Positions 51,523-61,019 are shown, numbered from the stretch's first letter. The stretch: DNA of 64,000 nucleotides from Prochlorococcus sp. AG-418-D13 (GCA_003214315.1 QCLU01000005.1:1-64000), one strand, 5' to 3'. Made by a program: numbers and translations. Notes: generated from the sequence alone by a model not told the origin.

Positions 51523-52599
51523 ATGACGATCGCAGTTGGTAGCGCCCCACAAAGAGGATGGTTTGATATCCTCGATGATTGGTTGAAGCGCGACCGCTTT
51601 GTATTTATTGGTTGGTCCGGACTACTTCTACTTCCTTGTGCTTATCTTGCTATAGGTGGTTGGTTCGTCGGAACAACATTTGTTACCTCTTGGTACACAC
51701 ACGGAGTTGCAAGCTCATACCTTGAAGGTTGTAACTTTTTAACAGCAGCTGTAAGCACCCCTGGTGATGCCATGGGACACAGTCTTCTATTTTTATGGGG
51801 TCCTGAAGCCCAAGGTAGTTTCGTAAGATGGCTACAACTTGGTGGTCTTTGGAACTTTGTTGCATTACATGGAGTATTTGGCCTAATTGGCTTTATGCTT
51901 CGTCAGTTTGAAATTGCAGGCCTTGTTGGAATTAGACCATACAACGCATTAGCTTTCTCAGCAGTAATTGCAGTATTCACAAGTATTTTCCTTATTTATC
52001 CTTTAGGACAGCATAGTTGGTTCTTCGCACCTTCATTTGGTGTCGCAGCAATCTTCCGTTATATTCTGTTCATTCAAGGTTTTCACAATATCACTTTAAA
52101 TCCTTTCCACATGATGGGAGTTGCTGGAATTCTTGGTGGTGCTCTTCTTTGCGCTATTCATGGAGCTACAGTACAAAATACCTTGTACGAAGATACAAGT
52201 ATTTACACAGATGGTAAAGTTCAAAGTTCAACATTTAGAGCTTTCGATCCAACTCAAGAAGAAGAAACTTATTCAATGATTACTGCGAATAGATTCTGGA
52301 GTCAAATTTTCGGTATTGCTTTCTCAAACAAGCGTTTCTTACATTTCTTGATGCTATTTGTACCTGTTATGGGTATGTGGACATCTTCAATTGGTATTGT
52401 CGGCTTAGCACTAAATTTAAGAGCTTATGATTTCGTAAGCCAAGAAATCCGTGCAGCAGAAGATCCAGAATTTGAAACTTTCTATACAAAAAATATACTT
52501 TTGAACGAAGGTATGCGAGCATGGATGTCTTCTGTGGATCAACCACACGAAAACTTTGTATTCCCTGAGGAGGTTCTTCCACGTGGAAACGCCCTTTAA
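51523..52599 (+). CDS. psbD: Photosystem II D2 protein
   Basis: 358 residues. Five helices; [20 protein letters not shown] and [20 protein letters not shown] hold the His ligands of the reaction-centre chlorophyll and iron. Forms the PSII core with D1. The 3' end overlaps the psbC start by 17 bases, the typical psbDC arrangement. Confidence 0.98.
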   Translation: MTIAVGSAPQRGWFDILDDWLKRDRFVFIGWSGLLLLPCAYLAIGGWFVGTTFVTSWYTHGVASSYLEGCNFLTAAVSTPGDAMGHSLLFLWGPEAQGSFVRWLQLGGLWNFVALHGVFGLIGFMLRQFEIAGLVGIRPYNALAFSAVIAVFTSIFLIYPLGQHSWFFAPSFGVAAIFRYILFIQGFHNITLNPFHMMGVAGILGGALLCAIHGATVQNTLYEDTSIYTDGKVQSSTFRAFDPTQEEETYSMITANRFWSQIFGIAFSNKRFLHFLMLFVPVMGMWTSSIGIVGLALNLRAYDFVSQEIRAAEDPEFETFYTKNILLNEGMRAWMSSVDQPHENFVFPEEVLPRGNAL

Positions 52600-53965
52600 T
52601 AATTTATTAAGAGCTCCAAACCAAAGTATTGAGGAAACTGGTTATGCCTGGTATGTAGGCAACGCTAGATTAATCAATTTATCTGGACGTTTATTAGGAG
52701 CTCACATTGCTCACTCTGGACTAATAGTCTTTTGGGCGGGAGCAATGATGCTCTTTGAGGTTAATCATTTTACTTTTGATAAACCAATGTGGGAGCAAGG
52801 TTTAATCTGTATGCCACACGTTGCAATGTTTGGCTATGGAATAGGCCCAGGTGGTGAAGTTACTGATATCATGCCTTTCTTCCAAGCAGGTGTGGTTCAC
52901 TTGATAGCTTCCGCTGTACTTGGTTTTGGTGGTATTTACCATTCATTAGCAGGTCCAGAAAAACTTGAAGAAGATTTTCCATTTTTCTCAACCGATTGGA
53001 GAGATAAAAATCAAATGACAAATATCCTCGGATATCATTTGATTGTTCTAGGTGTAGGTGCACTAGCATGGTCAGTAAACTGGTGTTTTATTGGCGGTGC
53101 ATATGACACATGGGCACCAGGTGGTGGAGAAGTCAGACTTGTAAACCCAACCTTAGATCCAAGAGTTATTCTTGGTTATCTATTCAGATCTCCATGGGGA
53201 GGAGCTGGTTCAATAATCGGTGTTAACTCCATTGAAGATATTGTTGGTGGACATGTTTACGTGGGTATTACTGCAATTATTGGAGGAATATTCCATATCT
53301 TTACCAAACCCTTTGGATGGGCAAGAAGAGCTTTTATCTGGAATGGTGAAGGACTATTAAGTTATGCTCTTGGTGGAATTTGTGTAGCAAGTTTTATTGC
53401 TTCAACTTTCATCTGGTTTAACAACACTGCTTACCCTTCAGAGTTTTATGGTCCAACAAATGCTGAAGCTTCACAGGCTCAAAGCTTTACTTTCCTAGTG
53501 AGAGATCAAAGAATTGGAGCTAACGTAGGTTCAACAATGGGACCAACAGGTCTAGGTAAGTATCTCATGAGATCTCCTACTGGTGAAATTATATTTGGTG
53601 GTGAAACAATGAGATTTTGGGATTTCAGAGGCCCATGGTTAGAGCCTTTAAGAGGACCTAATGGATTAAGCCTTGAGAAAATCCAAAATGATATTCAGCC
53701 TTGGCAGGTAAGAAGAGCAGCTGAATACATGACTCATGCTCCAAACGCTTCTATCAACTCTGTTGGTGGAATCATTACAGAGCCTAATGCTGTTAACTTC
53801 GTTAACCTAAGACAATGGTTAGCTGCAGCTCAATTCTTCCTAGGATGGTTTACATTCATTGGTCATCTTTGGCATGCTGGACGTGCCAGAGCAGCCGCTG
53901 CTGGTTTCGAAAAAGGAATCGACAGAAAGAGTGAACCAGCTCTAGAAATGCCTGATTTAGATTAA
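52583..53965 (+). CDS. psbC: Photosystem II CP43 protein
   Basis: 460 residues from the GTG at 52583 ([20 protein letters not shown]), the conserved psbC start inside psbD. A strong GAGGAGG lies just upstream. An ATG at 52556 is in frame but would add nine unconserved residues and is rejected. Six helices with His ligands, including [20 protein letters not shown]. Core antenna of PSII. Confidence 0.97.
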   Translation: METPFNNLLRAPNQSIEETGYAWYVGNARLINLSGRLLGAHIAHSGLIVFWAGAMMLFEVNHFTFDKPMWEQGLICMPHVAMFGYGIGPGGEVTDIMPFFQAGVVHLIASAVLGFGGIYHSLAGPEKLEEDFPFFSTDWRDKNQMTNILGYHLIVLGVGALAWSVNWCFIGGAYDTWAPGGGEVRLVNPTLDPRVILGYLFRSPWGGAGSIIGVNSIEDIVGGHVYVGITAIIGGIFHIFTKPFGWARRAFIWNGEGLLSYALGGICVASFIASTFIWFNNTAYPSEFYGPTNAEASQAQSFTFLVRDQRIGANVGSTMGPTGLGKYLMRSPTGEIIFGGETMRFWDFRGPWLEPLRGPNGLSLEKIQNDIQPWQVRRAAEYMTHAPNASINSVGGIITEPNAVNFVNLRQWLAAAQFFLGWFTFIGHLWHAGRARAAAAGFEKGIDRKSEPALEMPDLD

Positions 53966-53980
53966 TTTCTATCTCAACTA

Positions 53981-54014
53981 AAAAAAGCCCTATCTTAAGA
54001 TAGGGTTTTTTTTT
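53981..54014. terminator. Bidirectional terminator between psbC and maf
   Basis: GCCCTATCTTAAGATAGGGT perfect palindrome flanked by A-run on the left and nine T on the right. Serves psbC on plus and maf on minus. Confidence 0.9.
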
Positions 54015-54025
54015 GCTCAATTTTA

Positions 54026-54637
54026 TTATCTATATAAATTTTCTCTAAGCCATGGCAAACTTAATCCCATTACATTACTGAAGCAACCCTCTATTTTTTC
54101 TATATATTTACCCCCTATACCTTCTAAGGCAAATCCTCCGGCGCAATATAAAGGTTCATTTGTATCTACATAACTCTTGATTTCCCAATCTTCCAAATTA
54201 GAAAAATAAACTCTTGAACTTATTGTTTTTTTTATTATTTCAGTAATTTTAAAAATTTTGGTAGTTGAATCAAAATTCCCAATTATTAGAGTATGACCAG
54301 TATGTAAAAATCCAAATTCTCCAGACATTTTTTTCCATCTATTAAATGCTTCCTCTCTATTAGATGGTTTTCCATAACCTTCTCCTTTAAATTCAAAAAT
54401 TGAATCGCACCCAAGTATTTTCATAGGACCATAATTAAATTCTTCGGGCAATGATATGTTTTGAATATTTTCAGATATATTATTAGCCTTTTGAAATGAT
54501 AATTCCAAAGCTAAATTAAATATATTCTTTTCTTGAATAGTAGTTTCATCAAAGTCACTTGATATTTGGATAAATTCGATTTGACAATTTTCTAGTAATT
54601 TCTTTCTAGATTGAGAAGCAGAGGCTAGAATTAACAC
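54026..54637 (-). CDS. maf: Maf-like nucleoside triphosphate pyrophosphatase
   Basis: 203 residues, GTG start. [20 protein letters not shown] near residue 5 and [20 protein letters not shown] near 70 (catalytic Asp) are the Maf motifs. Likely removes non-canonical dTTP/UTP analogues. Confidence 0.92.
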   Translation of the reverse strand: MLILASASQSRKKLLENCQIEFIQISSDFDETTIQEKNIFNLALELSFQKANNISENIQNISLPEEFNYGPMKILGCDSIFEFKGEGYGKPSNREEAFNRWKKMSGEFGFLHTGHTLIIGNFDSTTKIFKITEIIKKTISSRVYFSNLEDWEIKSYVDTNEPLYCAGGFALEGIGGKYIEKIEGCFSNVMGLSLPWLRENLYR

Positions 54638-54703
54638 AAATTTTTTACCAAATTATAATTCAATTTAAAAATTAATAAATTTTAAAATTAATATAAATTA
54701 CTA

Positions 54704-56233
54704 ATGGAGTTAGAAGCAAAATTACATGAAATAAAGAAACCAATAATGGTCCTAGGCACTTCCAGTGGAGCAGGAAAATCATTAACGGTTACTGCTATTT
54801 GCAGGATTCTTAAAAATTTAGGAGAAGAACCAATACCTTTTAAAGGACAAAATATGAGTAACAACGCTTGGGTTGATTGGGAAGGTGGAGAGATGGCATA
54901 TTCACAAGCACTTCAAGCTTTTGCTTGTGGTATTAATCCCTCTGCAGAGATGAATCCTATTTTATTAAAACCACAAGGAAACTCAATAAGCGAGGTAATT
55001 CACCTTGGCAAAAGCATAGGGACCACAACCGCACAAAATTACTATAAAGATTGGTTTATTCCAGGCTGGGAAGTAATTAAAAAAAGTTTAAATTCTATTT
55101 ACAAAGGAAATCCGAATTGCCGTTTAATTATTGAAGGTGCTGGAAGTCCAGTAGAGATGAATTTAATTCATAGAGATCTGACTAATTTTAGAGTTGCTAA
55201 ATATTTAAATGCAAATTGCATTTTGGTTACTGATATTGAAAGGGGAGGCGTATTTGCACAAATTATTGGCACTCTTGAATTAATGAAGCCTGAAGAAAAG
55301 AAGCTTATTAAGGGAATTATTATCAATAGATTCAGAGGAGACCTTTCATTATTTGAAGATGGGAAGAAATGGATAGAGAATAAGACTCAAATCCCTGTTA
55401 TTGGAATTATTCCATGGTTAAATGATTCATTTCCTCCAGAGGATTCTTTAGATTTAATAGAAAAAAAATCACTCTCTAAAAATCCTGAAATCAAAGTTGG
55501 AATTATAAAGTTACCATCTATTAGTAACTTCTCTGATTTTGATCCACTAGAAAATGAAGAAACAATATTTATTGAATGGATTAGAAAATCACAAAACCTA
55601 AGTAAATATGACTTCATTATTCTGCCAGGCAGTAAACAAACGATTAAAGATCAAATATTTCTTGAAAATTCTGGCTTATCTAAGGATATAAGGGACTATT
55701 CAAAAAACGAAGGAAATATTATTGGAATATGTGGAGGTTTACAAATGTTAGGGACTACACTTGAAGATCCGTATTTTAAAGAGGGTTCCAAAAATTATTC
55801 TGAACAAAAAATAAAAGGGATTGGATTACTACCATTAAAAACGACTTTCTTTAAGAAAAAATTTACACGTCAAATCAACTCTAAATCAATATGGCCATGC
55901 CAATCAGAAATTAATGGATTTGAAATTCATAATGGTCAAACTGTATTAGATGATATCCAAAGTTCATTGAAGATTAATCCTATTTTTGAAGATTCAGATC
56001 TTGGTTGGTACAAAGAAAATAATAAAGGAGGAACTATTGCAGGAACATACATTCATGGGATATTTGAAAATGATAGCTGGAGAGCGCAATATATTAATTT
56101 AATAAGGAAGAGTAAAAATCTACCAATATCAAATAAAAAATCAATATCTTATAAAGAGAAGAGACAATTTATTATTGAAAATCTTGCGAATGAATTCCAC
56201 AAACATTTAAATCTCAAATCATTTTTAAGTTGA
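54704..56233 (+). CDS. cobQ: Cobyric acid synthase CobQ
   Basis: 509 residues. N-terminal P-loop: VLGTSSGAGKSLTVTAICRI. C-terminal triad-type glutaminase with Cys in GICGGLQMLGTTLEDPYF and His in GTYIHGIFEN. Amidates four side chains of the corrin ring in adenosyl-pseudocobalamin synthesis. The stop overlaps the next TTG start by 4 bases. Confidence 0.96.
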   Translation: MELEAKLHEIKKPIMVLGTSSGAGKSLTVTAICRILKNLGEEPIPFKGQNMSNNAWVDWEGGEMAYSQALQAFACGINPSAEMNPILLKPQGNSISEVIHLGKSIGTTTAQNYYKDWFIPGWEVIKKSLNSIYKGNPNCRLIIEGAGSPVEMNLIHRDLTNFRVAKYLNANCILVTDIERGGVFAQIIGTLELMKPEEKKLIKGIIINRFRGDLSLFEDGKKWIENKTQIPVIGIIPWLNDSFPPEDSLDLIEKKSLSKNPEIKVGIIKLPSISNFSDFDPLENEETIFIEWIRKSQNLSKYDFIILPGSKQTIKDQIFLENSGLSKDIRDYSKNEGNIIGICGGLQMLGTTLEDPYFKEGSKNYSEQKIKGIGLLPLKTTFFKKKFTRQINSKSIWPCQSEINGFEIHNGQTVLDDIQSSLKINPIFEDSDLGWYKENNKGGTIAGTYIHGIFENDSWRAQYINLIRKSKNLPISNKKSISYKEKRQFIIENLANEFHKHLNLKSFLS

Positions 56234-56484
56234 AAGAAACAAAAAACATAAAAGTAATATGGCCAAATAAAAAAGAAACATTAGTTTCGGATGGTGATGA
56301 CTGGTTTTCTTCTGCTGAAAAAGCAGGTTTTGAAATCCCTACTGGCTGCCTTACAGGAAGTTGTGGAGCCTGTGAAATAGATGTAAATGGTGAAACAGTA
56401 AGGGCTTGTATAAGTGAAATTAAAAATAATAAAAAATGTACGTTAAAAGTTTCTTTAACTACAGACCCCTTTTGGGGAAAATAA
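56230..56484 (+). CDS. Small [2Fe-2S] ferredoxin
   Basis: 84 residues, TTG start within the cobQ stop. CLTGSCGACEIDVNGETVRAC near residues 40-60 gives C-x4-C-x2-C and a later Cys, the plant-type 2Fe-2S binding loop. Shorter than photosynthetic ferredoxin. Electron partner unknown; coupling to cobQ suggests, but does not prove, a corrinoid reductive step. Confidence 0.82.
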   Translation: MKETKNIKVIWPNKKETLVSDGDDWFSSAEKAGFEIPTGCLTGSCGACEIDVNGETVRACISEIKNNKKCTLKVSLTTDPFWGK

Positions 56485-56490
56485 ATTTCA

Positions 56491-57039
56491 CTAAACATTA
56501 CCTATTATTAGATAAAGGAAAAAATAGTAAAAAAATGATCCCAAAAATGTGTTTATTAGAATAACCTTCTTTTTGATTTTTGACGAGGCAATAATATAGC
56601 TACCCAAAACATGAGGCAGGATGGGGAAAGATCTAATGATTAAAATATAAAAAGATCTAAAATTAATATTGTCAAAAAATTTATAAAGATTATTTTTTTC
56701 TGGTTTTTTTAAAAATAATATATTTCTAGAAAATTTAAATTTAATTTTTCTTAGTATAAGAACTTGAATTACACTTAAAATTGTCAAAGCAGGAGAAAAT
56801 AATAAAACATAATTAAACCCAAAAATATTCAATAACATAAAATCAAAAATAATTGAGAATGGGAGGCCTAAAAATATAGAAACTATATTTAAAGCAATCA
56901 AATATTTGTATTGAATATTATTAAATAAGGACTCAAGATCATAGGTATACCTGAAAATTAGAGCAAATAAATAAACCCCTAAATAGGTAAAAAATATTTT
57001 AAAAATTACTGATTTAAAATTTAGATCTTTTTTATTCAT
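56491..57039 (-). CDS. Membrane protein, VTT/TVP38-like
   Basis: 182 residues with about five helices. RSFYILIIRSFPILPHVLGS near residue 131 resembles the F-x-R-x-x-P-x-x-P motif of VTT (DedA/TVP38) proteins. A lipid scrambling role is known for relatives; here only inferred. Confidence 0.55.
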   Translation of the reverse strand: MNKKDLNFKSVIFKIFFTYLGVYLFALIFRYTYDLESLFNNIQYKYLIALNIVSIFLGLPFSIIFDFMLLNIFGFNYVLLFSPALTILSVIQVLILRKIKFKFSRNILFLKKPEKNNLYKFFDNINFRSFYILIIRSFPILPHVLGSYIIASSKIKKKVILINTFLGSFFYYFFLYLIIGNV

Positions 57040-57223
57040 ATGATATAAACACTAATAAGCATTATCAAAAACGTATAGGGCAAATAACATCTTTTCCTAC
57101 AGGGGGAATTATAGAACCAAACAGGAAATATTTAGAAAGTAAATCATTTTATCCACTATCAAATTTTTTATAGGAAAACCTTGGAACGATACAGGAAAGT
57201 AAATAGAAGCAAAGAATTTGCAT

Positions 57224-57252
57224 AAAAAAAGGCCCCTTTAACGGGGCCTTTT
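57224..57252. terminator. Strong GC hairpin terminator
   Basis: AAGGCCCC, TTTAAC loop, GGGGCCTT with A-run before and four T after. It can act on either strand, ending the DUF4177-like remnant on the minus strand or an unannotated plus-strand RNA. Confidence 0.8.
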
Positions 57253-57373
57253 ATGGTTCTACCAAAATAAGTGTTTCCTTGTTTCCACTGCTTCAGTAAA
57301 ACCACTCCTTCACACACATTTAATGTATGCTATTAAATTCTTTTTCGTGGAAGCGCTGGATGGAATGTTACTT

Positions 57374-57393
57374 AACTGTCACATGTGACAGTT
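57374..57393. repeat. 20-base perfect palindrome
   Basis: AACTGTCACATGTGACAGTT is exactly self-complementary. No spacer, so a protein-binding operator or a compact RNA hairpin are both possible. Confidence 0.5.
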
Positions 57394-57441
57394 TTCCATT
57401 TCTGGACATAAAGAAAAACACCCTAATTCGGAGAAAACTAT

Positions 57442-57738
57442 TTAATTATAAGAGATTAACGTGTGAAGAGTCTCTAATTTGTAAAACTTACTTGGAAAAG
57501 GCATAAATTGTCTACAGTATTGTTTGCTATTTCTTTTCCAAAATAGATAAAGATTTGAAAACAGGTTTTTAGTATCTACTATTGCAGTGCTTGTTGAGAT
57601 CAACTTCCATCCTGCAGAATTACGTTTTTTCATAATTGCTGCAAGTTCGTTTTCTTGTCTTTGAGTATTTGCATTTCCAAATGCGTAATATACAAGATCA
57701 TTTTTCTACTTCTGCCATTTTTTAAGGTGATACTTTAT
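57442..57738 (-). pseudogene. DUF4177-like small protein with in-frame stop and no ATG
   Basis: Reverse frame from ATA at 57738 reads KYHLKKWQK, TAG at 57706-57708, then KNDLVYYAFGNANTQRQENE and onward to MKKRNSAGWKLISTSTA with a W-x-x-x aromatic end. The TAG sits where DUF4177-like proteins have a Trp (TGG to TAG is one change). A 63-codon ORF beginning at the inner ATG (57633) is only the C-terminal part. Probably a recent pseudogene. Confidence 0.6.
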
Positions 57739-57811
57739 TCAGAGTTAATATTATTCAATCTTTCTTAGTAACTGGGAAAAATTCGATAGAGTGGCTGTAA
57801 ATAAGTCTTAT

Positions 57812-57913
57812 ATGGTATTACCTTCACCCCAAATTGCGATTGGACTACTGCTTATAAGTATTGGAATAGTAGTTACTTTCGATATCAAAATTGATCAGTT
57901 AAAAAGTAAATAA
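57812..57913 (+). CDS. Very small membrane protein, paralogue of 3856
   Basis: 33 residues: MVLPSPQIAIGLLLISIGIV then VTFDIKIDQLKSK. One helix plus a short charged tail. Shares PQ-x3-GLLL-x-SI and DI with the 37-residue protein at 3856. Confidence 0.55.
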   Translation: MVLPSPQIAIGLLLISIGIVVTFDIKIDQLKSK

Positions 57914-57975
57914 TTAAAAAAAGTTGGATATCTGGGTGAATATTTATTAATTTGATAAATTAAGAATTATCTCAT

Positions 57976-58578
57976 TTAGATCAAGAATAAAAAACACCCT
58001 GCAATAAATCCACTTAATTGACCTAATAAACTAACTCCTGGCAAAAATGAGAAAATCAAACCTATAAGGCATATTGTCTTTGACATTTTTTGAACTTCGT
58101 AATTGAATTTTAAACCAATTTGTTTTCCTAAAAAGTGACTCTTTCCATAAAAAGACGTTAACAGTAAGAATCCAAATAAAGCATAAATTATTCCACTAAA
58201 TCCTAAAGCGGCATAATTCGGATAAATATTAAAATACGATAAGATCTTTTCATAAACCCAGATAATAAAAAAATTCAAAAAAGAACAAATAAAAATAAAT
58301 TTCAGATAAAAAAATCTGCTTTCTATTCCAAGTCTGATCAAAAAATATCTAGTAATGATTATTCCACCAATATTTGATAATAAATGATTTAAATCTGCAT
58401 GAACTAGGATTGATGTGAAAATCCTGTAAGGTTGATCACTAATTAATCTTGGTACAAAGTAAAAATATTCTTTATCAATAACTCCAATTAAATCTGTAAA
58501 AATAAAAACTAAGAATAAAAATAATCCTGTTACAAAATACTGCAAATCATATTTAGATATTGAATTATTAATAGCCAT
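57976..58578 (-). CDS. Rhomboid-family membrane protein, catalytic His replaced
   Basis: 200 residues, six helices. HADLNHLLSN at residues 60-69 and GFSG with the nucleophile Ser128 fit GlpG-type rhomboids. The final helix, normally A-H-x-x-G, reads LLGQLSGFIAG, so Gln187 sits where the catalytic His is expected. Without His the dyad is incomplete and the protein may be a non-proteolytic rhomboid. Confidence 0.8.
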   Translation of the reverse strand: MAINNSISKYDLQYFVTGLFLFLVFIFTDLIGVIDKEYFYFVPRLISDQPYRIFTSILVHADLNHLLSNIGGIIITRYFLIRLGIESRFFYLKFIFICSFLNFFIIWVYEKILSYFNIYPNYAALGFSGIIYALFGFLLLTSFYGKSHFLGKQIGLKFNYEVQKMSKTICLIGLIFSFLPGVSLLGQLSGFIAGCFLFLI

Positions 58579-58623
58579 ATTTTCTTAAGTTTTATACTAA
58601 AAGAATATCTACTTACTTAGAAG

Positions 58624-58648
58624 AAAAGACCCTCAAAAGGGTCTTTTT
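58624..58648. terminator. Terminator between 58672 gene and rhomboid gene
   Basis: AAAAGACCC, TCAAAA loop, GGGTCTTTTT. On the minus strand it lies 24 bases beyond the stop of the 58672 gene. Confidence 0.8.
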
Positions 58649-58671
58649 AACGTCTTGAATTTATATTACCT

Positions 58672-58836
58672 TTAGTAAACTTTGCAATGCGAACTTGTTG
58701 GGTGGTCTATGCATTCTTTTTCCCAATAATCTTGTCTTTGATCTTTTGGTAGTTGATAATTAAAATCATGCATTCTCCAAATATCTGAAGTTGCATTTCT
58801 AAGGGCAGTAAATGGAGTGGTGAGTCTCATATTCAT
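58672..58836 (-). CDS. Small soluble conserved-looking protein
   Basis: 54 residues starting MNMRLTTPFTALRNATSDIW. Two Cys (EKECIDHP, SHCKVY). A strong AGGAGG lies 5 bases before the ATG, unusual in this genome and suggestive of high translation. Function unknown. Confidence 0.65.
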   Translation of the reverse strand: MNMRLTTPFTALRNATSDIWRMHDFNYQLPKDQRQDYWEKECIDHPTSSHCKVY

Positions 58837-59023
58837 AAAACCTCCTATATCTCTACTCCTTAATTATCCTCCTATCAAATTGAAATTAATAGAGTATTAA
58901 TACCCGAGTATTAGTGCTTTGTGGTCGTCGCGACTATCTTTTCCCATTCAGTAGGAGTAGAAATAATTCAATATTCAAAAGCACTTCATCGACTTTGTGG
59001 ACAAAGGGGTGCATAAGACTCGA

Positions 59024-59052
59024 AGAGGGCAAATAAATGCCCTCTTATTTTA
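59024..59052 (+). terminator. Intrinsic terminator-like hairpin with no plus-strand gene upstream
   Basis: AGAGGGCA, AATAAA loop, TGCCCTCT, then TATTTTATTTTT. On the plus strand nothing annotated precedes it, so a small RNA within about 58850-59023 is possible. Confidence 0.5.
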
Positions 59053-59081
59053 TTTTTGGGATTTCTAAAAACTATTATTAA

Positions 59082-59166
59082 CGGAGAGGGTGGGATTCGA
59101 ACCCACGAATAGTTGCCTATTAAACGATTTCGAGTCGTTCGCTTTCGACCACTCAGCCACCTCTCC
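59082..59166 (-). tRNA. tRNA-Ser (anticodon CGA)
   Basis: Reads GGAGAGGTGGCTGAGTGG, then the anticodon arm GACTCGAAATC with CGA, a long variable arm, GTTCGAATC T-arm and the CCTCTCC acceptor plus discriminator G. All arms pair. The open frame seen across it on the minus strand is not a gene. Confidence 0.95.
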
Positions 59167-59228
59167 TGCTTTTTATAAGTATGCACTTAATAATTAGAAA
59201 ATTATGCACTATATAATTATCTTAATTT

Positions 59229-60251
59229 TTAATTCCAACCTGCATCTTTCATCAATTTAATAGCTAGAGAATTTTTTTCTCCAAGATCTTCTACGGTTAC
59301 ACTATCAGGCGTAAACTCTCCAAAATTCTTTACTATTTCATTCTGATTAACTCCCTTCAAAGGATGTTCAAAAGTAGGCGCAGCTAAACCTTTACTTCCT
59401 TCCGGAGATGCTAAGAATTCAAGCAACTGAATTGCCTCATTTTTATTTGTTGCATATTTTGCAACACCACCGGCACTGATGTTTACGTGTGCAGGATTAG
59501 GAGTAAGGACTATTGTTTTTTTTGCATATAAAGCATCTCTTCTACCATTAACACCTGCTAACATTCTTGCGACATAATAATGATTAACAATACCTACTCC
59601 ACATTTTTTCTTGGAAACTGCTCTAATTATTGAAATATCCCCGGGAAAGAATGGTTGGGAAACATTTGAAATCATTGCTGATAACCAAGCTTTAGTTTCT
59701 AATTCACCTTTGTTGATTATCTGATTGGCAACTAAAGATTGATTGTATGGACTTTTTCTATTCCTTAAACATACTTTTCCTTTCAGAGTAGGATCAGCTA
59801 AATCAGTGTAATCATTAATTTTGCTTACATCTACTACTTTTGGATTGGCAACCATCACTCTTACTCTTCTTGTTAATGCATACCACTCCTTATTTGGATC
59901 TTTTAATCCAACAGGAACATCATTTTCTAAATTAGAAGAAGTTATGGGTTGAAGTAATCCAGCTTTTGCTGCATTAGTTATTCTTGCTGCATCTACTAGC
60001 AATATTAAATCTGCTTGAGAATTTTCCCCTTCTCTTTTTAATCTTTCAATTAAAGATATTCCTGCTGCTTCTATTAGCCTGACTTTAATTCCTGTTTCTT
60101 CTGCAAATTTTTTATAAACACTTCTATCCGTGTTGTAATGTCTACCAGAATAAACATTGACTTCTTTTTCTGTTGAATTAACAGGGATATTTACATTCAT
60201 TAAAAATGTACATGTTAGTGCTGTATAAAATAGTTTTTTGAGTTTTTGCAC
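59229..60251 (-). CDS. futA: Iron(III) ABC transporter substrate-binding protein
   Basis: 340 residues (IdiA/FutA). Signal peptide KLFYTALTCTFLMNVNIPVN at the N-terminus. Iron-binding Tyr candidates in YSGRHYNTDRSVY and NHYYVARML. Fe(III) capture in the periplasm; induced by iron limitation in other cyanobacteria. Divergent from the PKHD-type hydroxylase gene, which is also iron-related. Confidence 0.93.
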   Translation of the reverse strand: MQKLKKLFYTALTCTFLMNVNIPVNSTEKEVNVYSGRHYNTDRSVYKKFAEETGIKVRLIEAAGISLIERLKREGENSQADLILLVDAARITNAAKAGLLQPITSSNLENDVPVGLKDPNKEWYALTRRVRVMVANPKVVDVSKINDYTDLADPTLKGKVCLRNRKSPYNQSLVANQIINKGELETKAWLSAMISNVSQPFFPGDISIIRAVSKKKCGVGIVNHYYVARMLAGVNGRRDALYAKKTIVLTPNPAHVNISAGGVAKYATNKNEAIQLLEFLASPEGSKGLAAPTFEHPLKGVNQNEIVKNFGEFTPDSVTVEDLGEKNSLAIKLMKDAGWN

Positions 60252-60353
60252 TTTTTCAAATTAGTATCTATGGTTACTTTATACTTACCAAAACTGTAAA
60301 ATCTTTAAAAGCGATCTTCTATACACAAAGATGTATCATTTTTTATATTGCTC

Positions 60354-61019
60354 ATGAATTATTTAACTCATCAGTTACTAAATGCTGAAGAAATTAACTT
60401 TATAAAAAAGGAATTAGAAGAAGCAACTCAAGATTGGGAAGATGGGAAAAAAACTGCTGGCAGTCATGCCTCAATGGTAAAAAATAATTTGCAACTAAAT
60501 AGAAATACTGAAACATCAAAAAACAACGCTCAAATAGTTAATAAAAAAATCCTTTCCAGCCAATTAATAAAAAGTTTTTCTTTACCTAAAAGAATACATG
60601 GAATAATGTTCACAAAATCTTCAAATCAAATGCATTATGGAAGACATATCGACAATCCATACATGTCTTCTGGTAGATCAGATTTATCTTTTACTCTTTC
60701 ATTGACGAATAAAGATTTTTATGAAGGAGGGGAATTAATTATTGAAACAATGAATTCAGAAGAGAAATTCAAATTAAATGCTGGAGAGATAATTATATAT
60801 CCAAGTTCTTACTTGCATTCGGTAAATGAAGTAATCAGTGGTGAGAGATTAGTATGCGTAGGCTGGATAGAAAGTTATGTTAAATCAGCTGAAGAAAGGG
60901 AATATTTATTTGATCTTGATGCTGGAGCAAGAGGGCTCCTAGCAAAATACGGAAGGACAGATGAGGTTGATTTAATTTTCAAGTCCTATTCAAATTTATT
61001 AAGAATATTAGGTGATTAA
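60354..61019 (+). CDS. piuC: Fe(II)/2-oxoglutarate-dependent PKHD-type hydroxylase (PiuC-like)
   Basis: 221 residues from ATG 60354; a TTG two codons earlier gives 223. Facial triad: His and Asp in HYGRHIDNPY near residue 98 and His in SYLHSVNEV near 156, with Arg in GERLVCVGW. PiuC relatives accompany iron uptake systems, which matches its divergent neighbour futA. Confidence 0.88.
   Translation: MNYLTHQLLNAEEINFIKKELEEATQDWEDGKKTAGSHASMVKNNLQLNRNTETSKNNAQIVNKKILSSQLIKSFSLPKRIHGIMFTKSSNQMHYGRHIDNPYMSSGRSDLSFTLSLTNKDFYEGGELIIETMNSEEKFKLNAGEIIIYPSSYLHSVNEVISGERLVCVGWIESYVKSAEEREYLFDLDAGARGLLAKYGRTDEVDLIFKSYSNLLRILGD

Larger units (their letters stand above)
57040..57441. other. Gap with terminator, palindrome and no gene
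   Basis: About 400 bases. Contains the strong hairpin 57224-57253, a 20-base palindrome (57374-57393) and a duplicated ACAGGAAA...AGAAAGTAAAT-type stretch (57120-57210). No credible protein frame. One or two small RNAs are plausible. Confidence 0.4.

Noticed and set aside
57301..57318. Yfr1-like string ACTCCTTCACACA
   Set aside because: Yfr1 has an uninterrupted ACTCCTCACAC between two hairpins; here an extra T and no flanking hairpins of the right form are seen.
57442..57633. Intact 63-residue gene from the inner ATG
   Set aside because: Coding character continues upstream of this ATG through a TAG, so the frame is better explained as a broken longer gene.
58986..59186. Minus-strand frame of 66 codons
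   Set aside because: It runs through the tRNA-Ser gene and has no coding character.
60264..60277. GTA-N8-TAC between futA and the hydroxylase gene as an NtcA promoter
   Set aside because: It lies 13 bases from the futA ATG and only loosely fits the spacing to a TAAAAT at 60297 for the other gene. Such matches are expected every few kilobases at this base composition.
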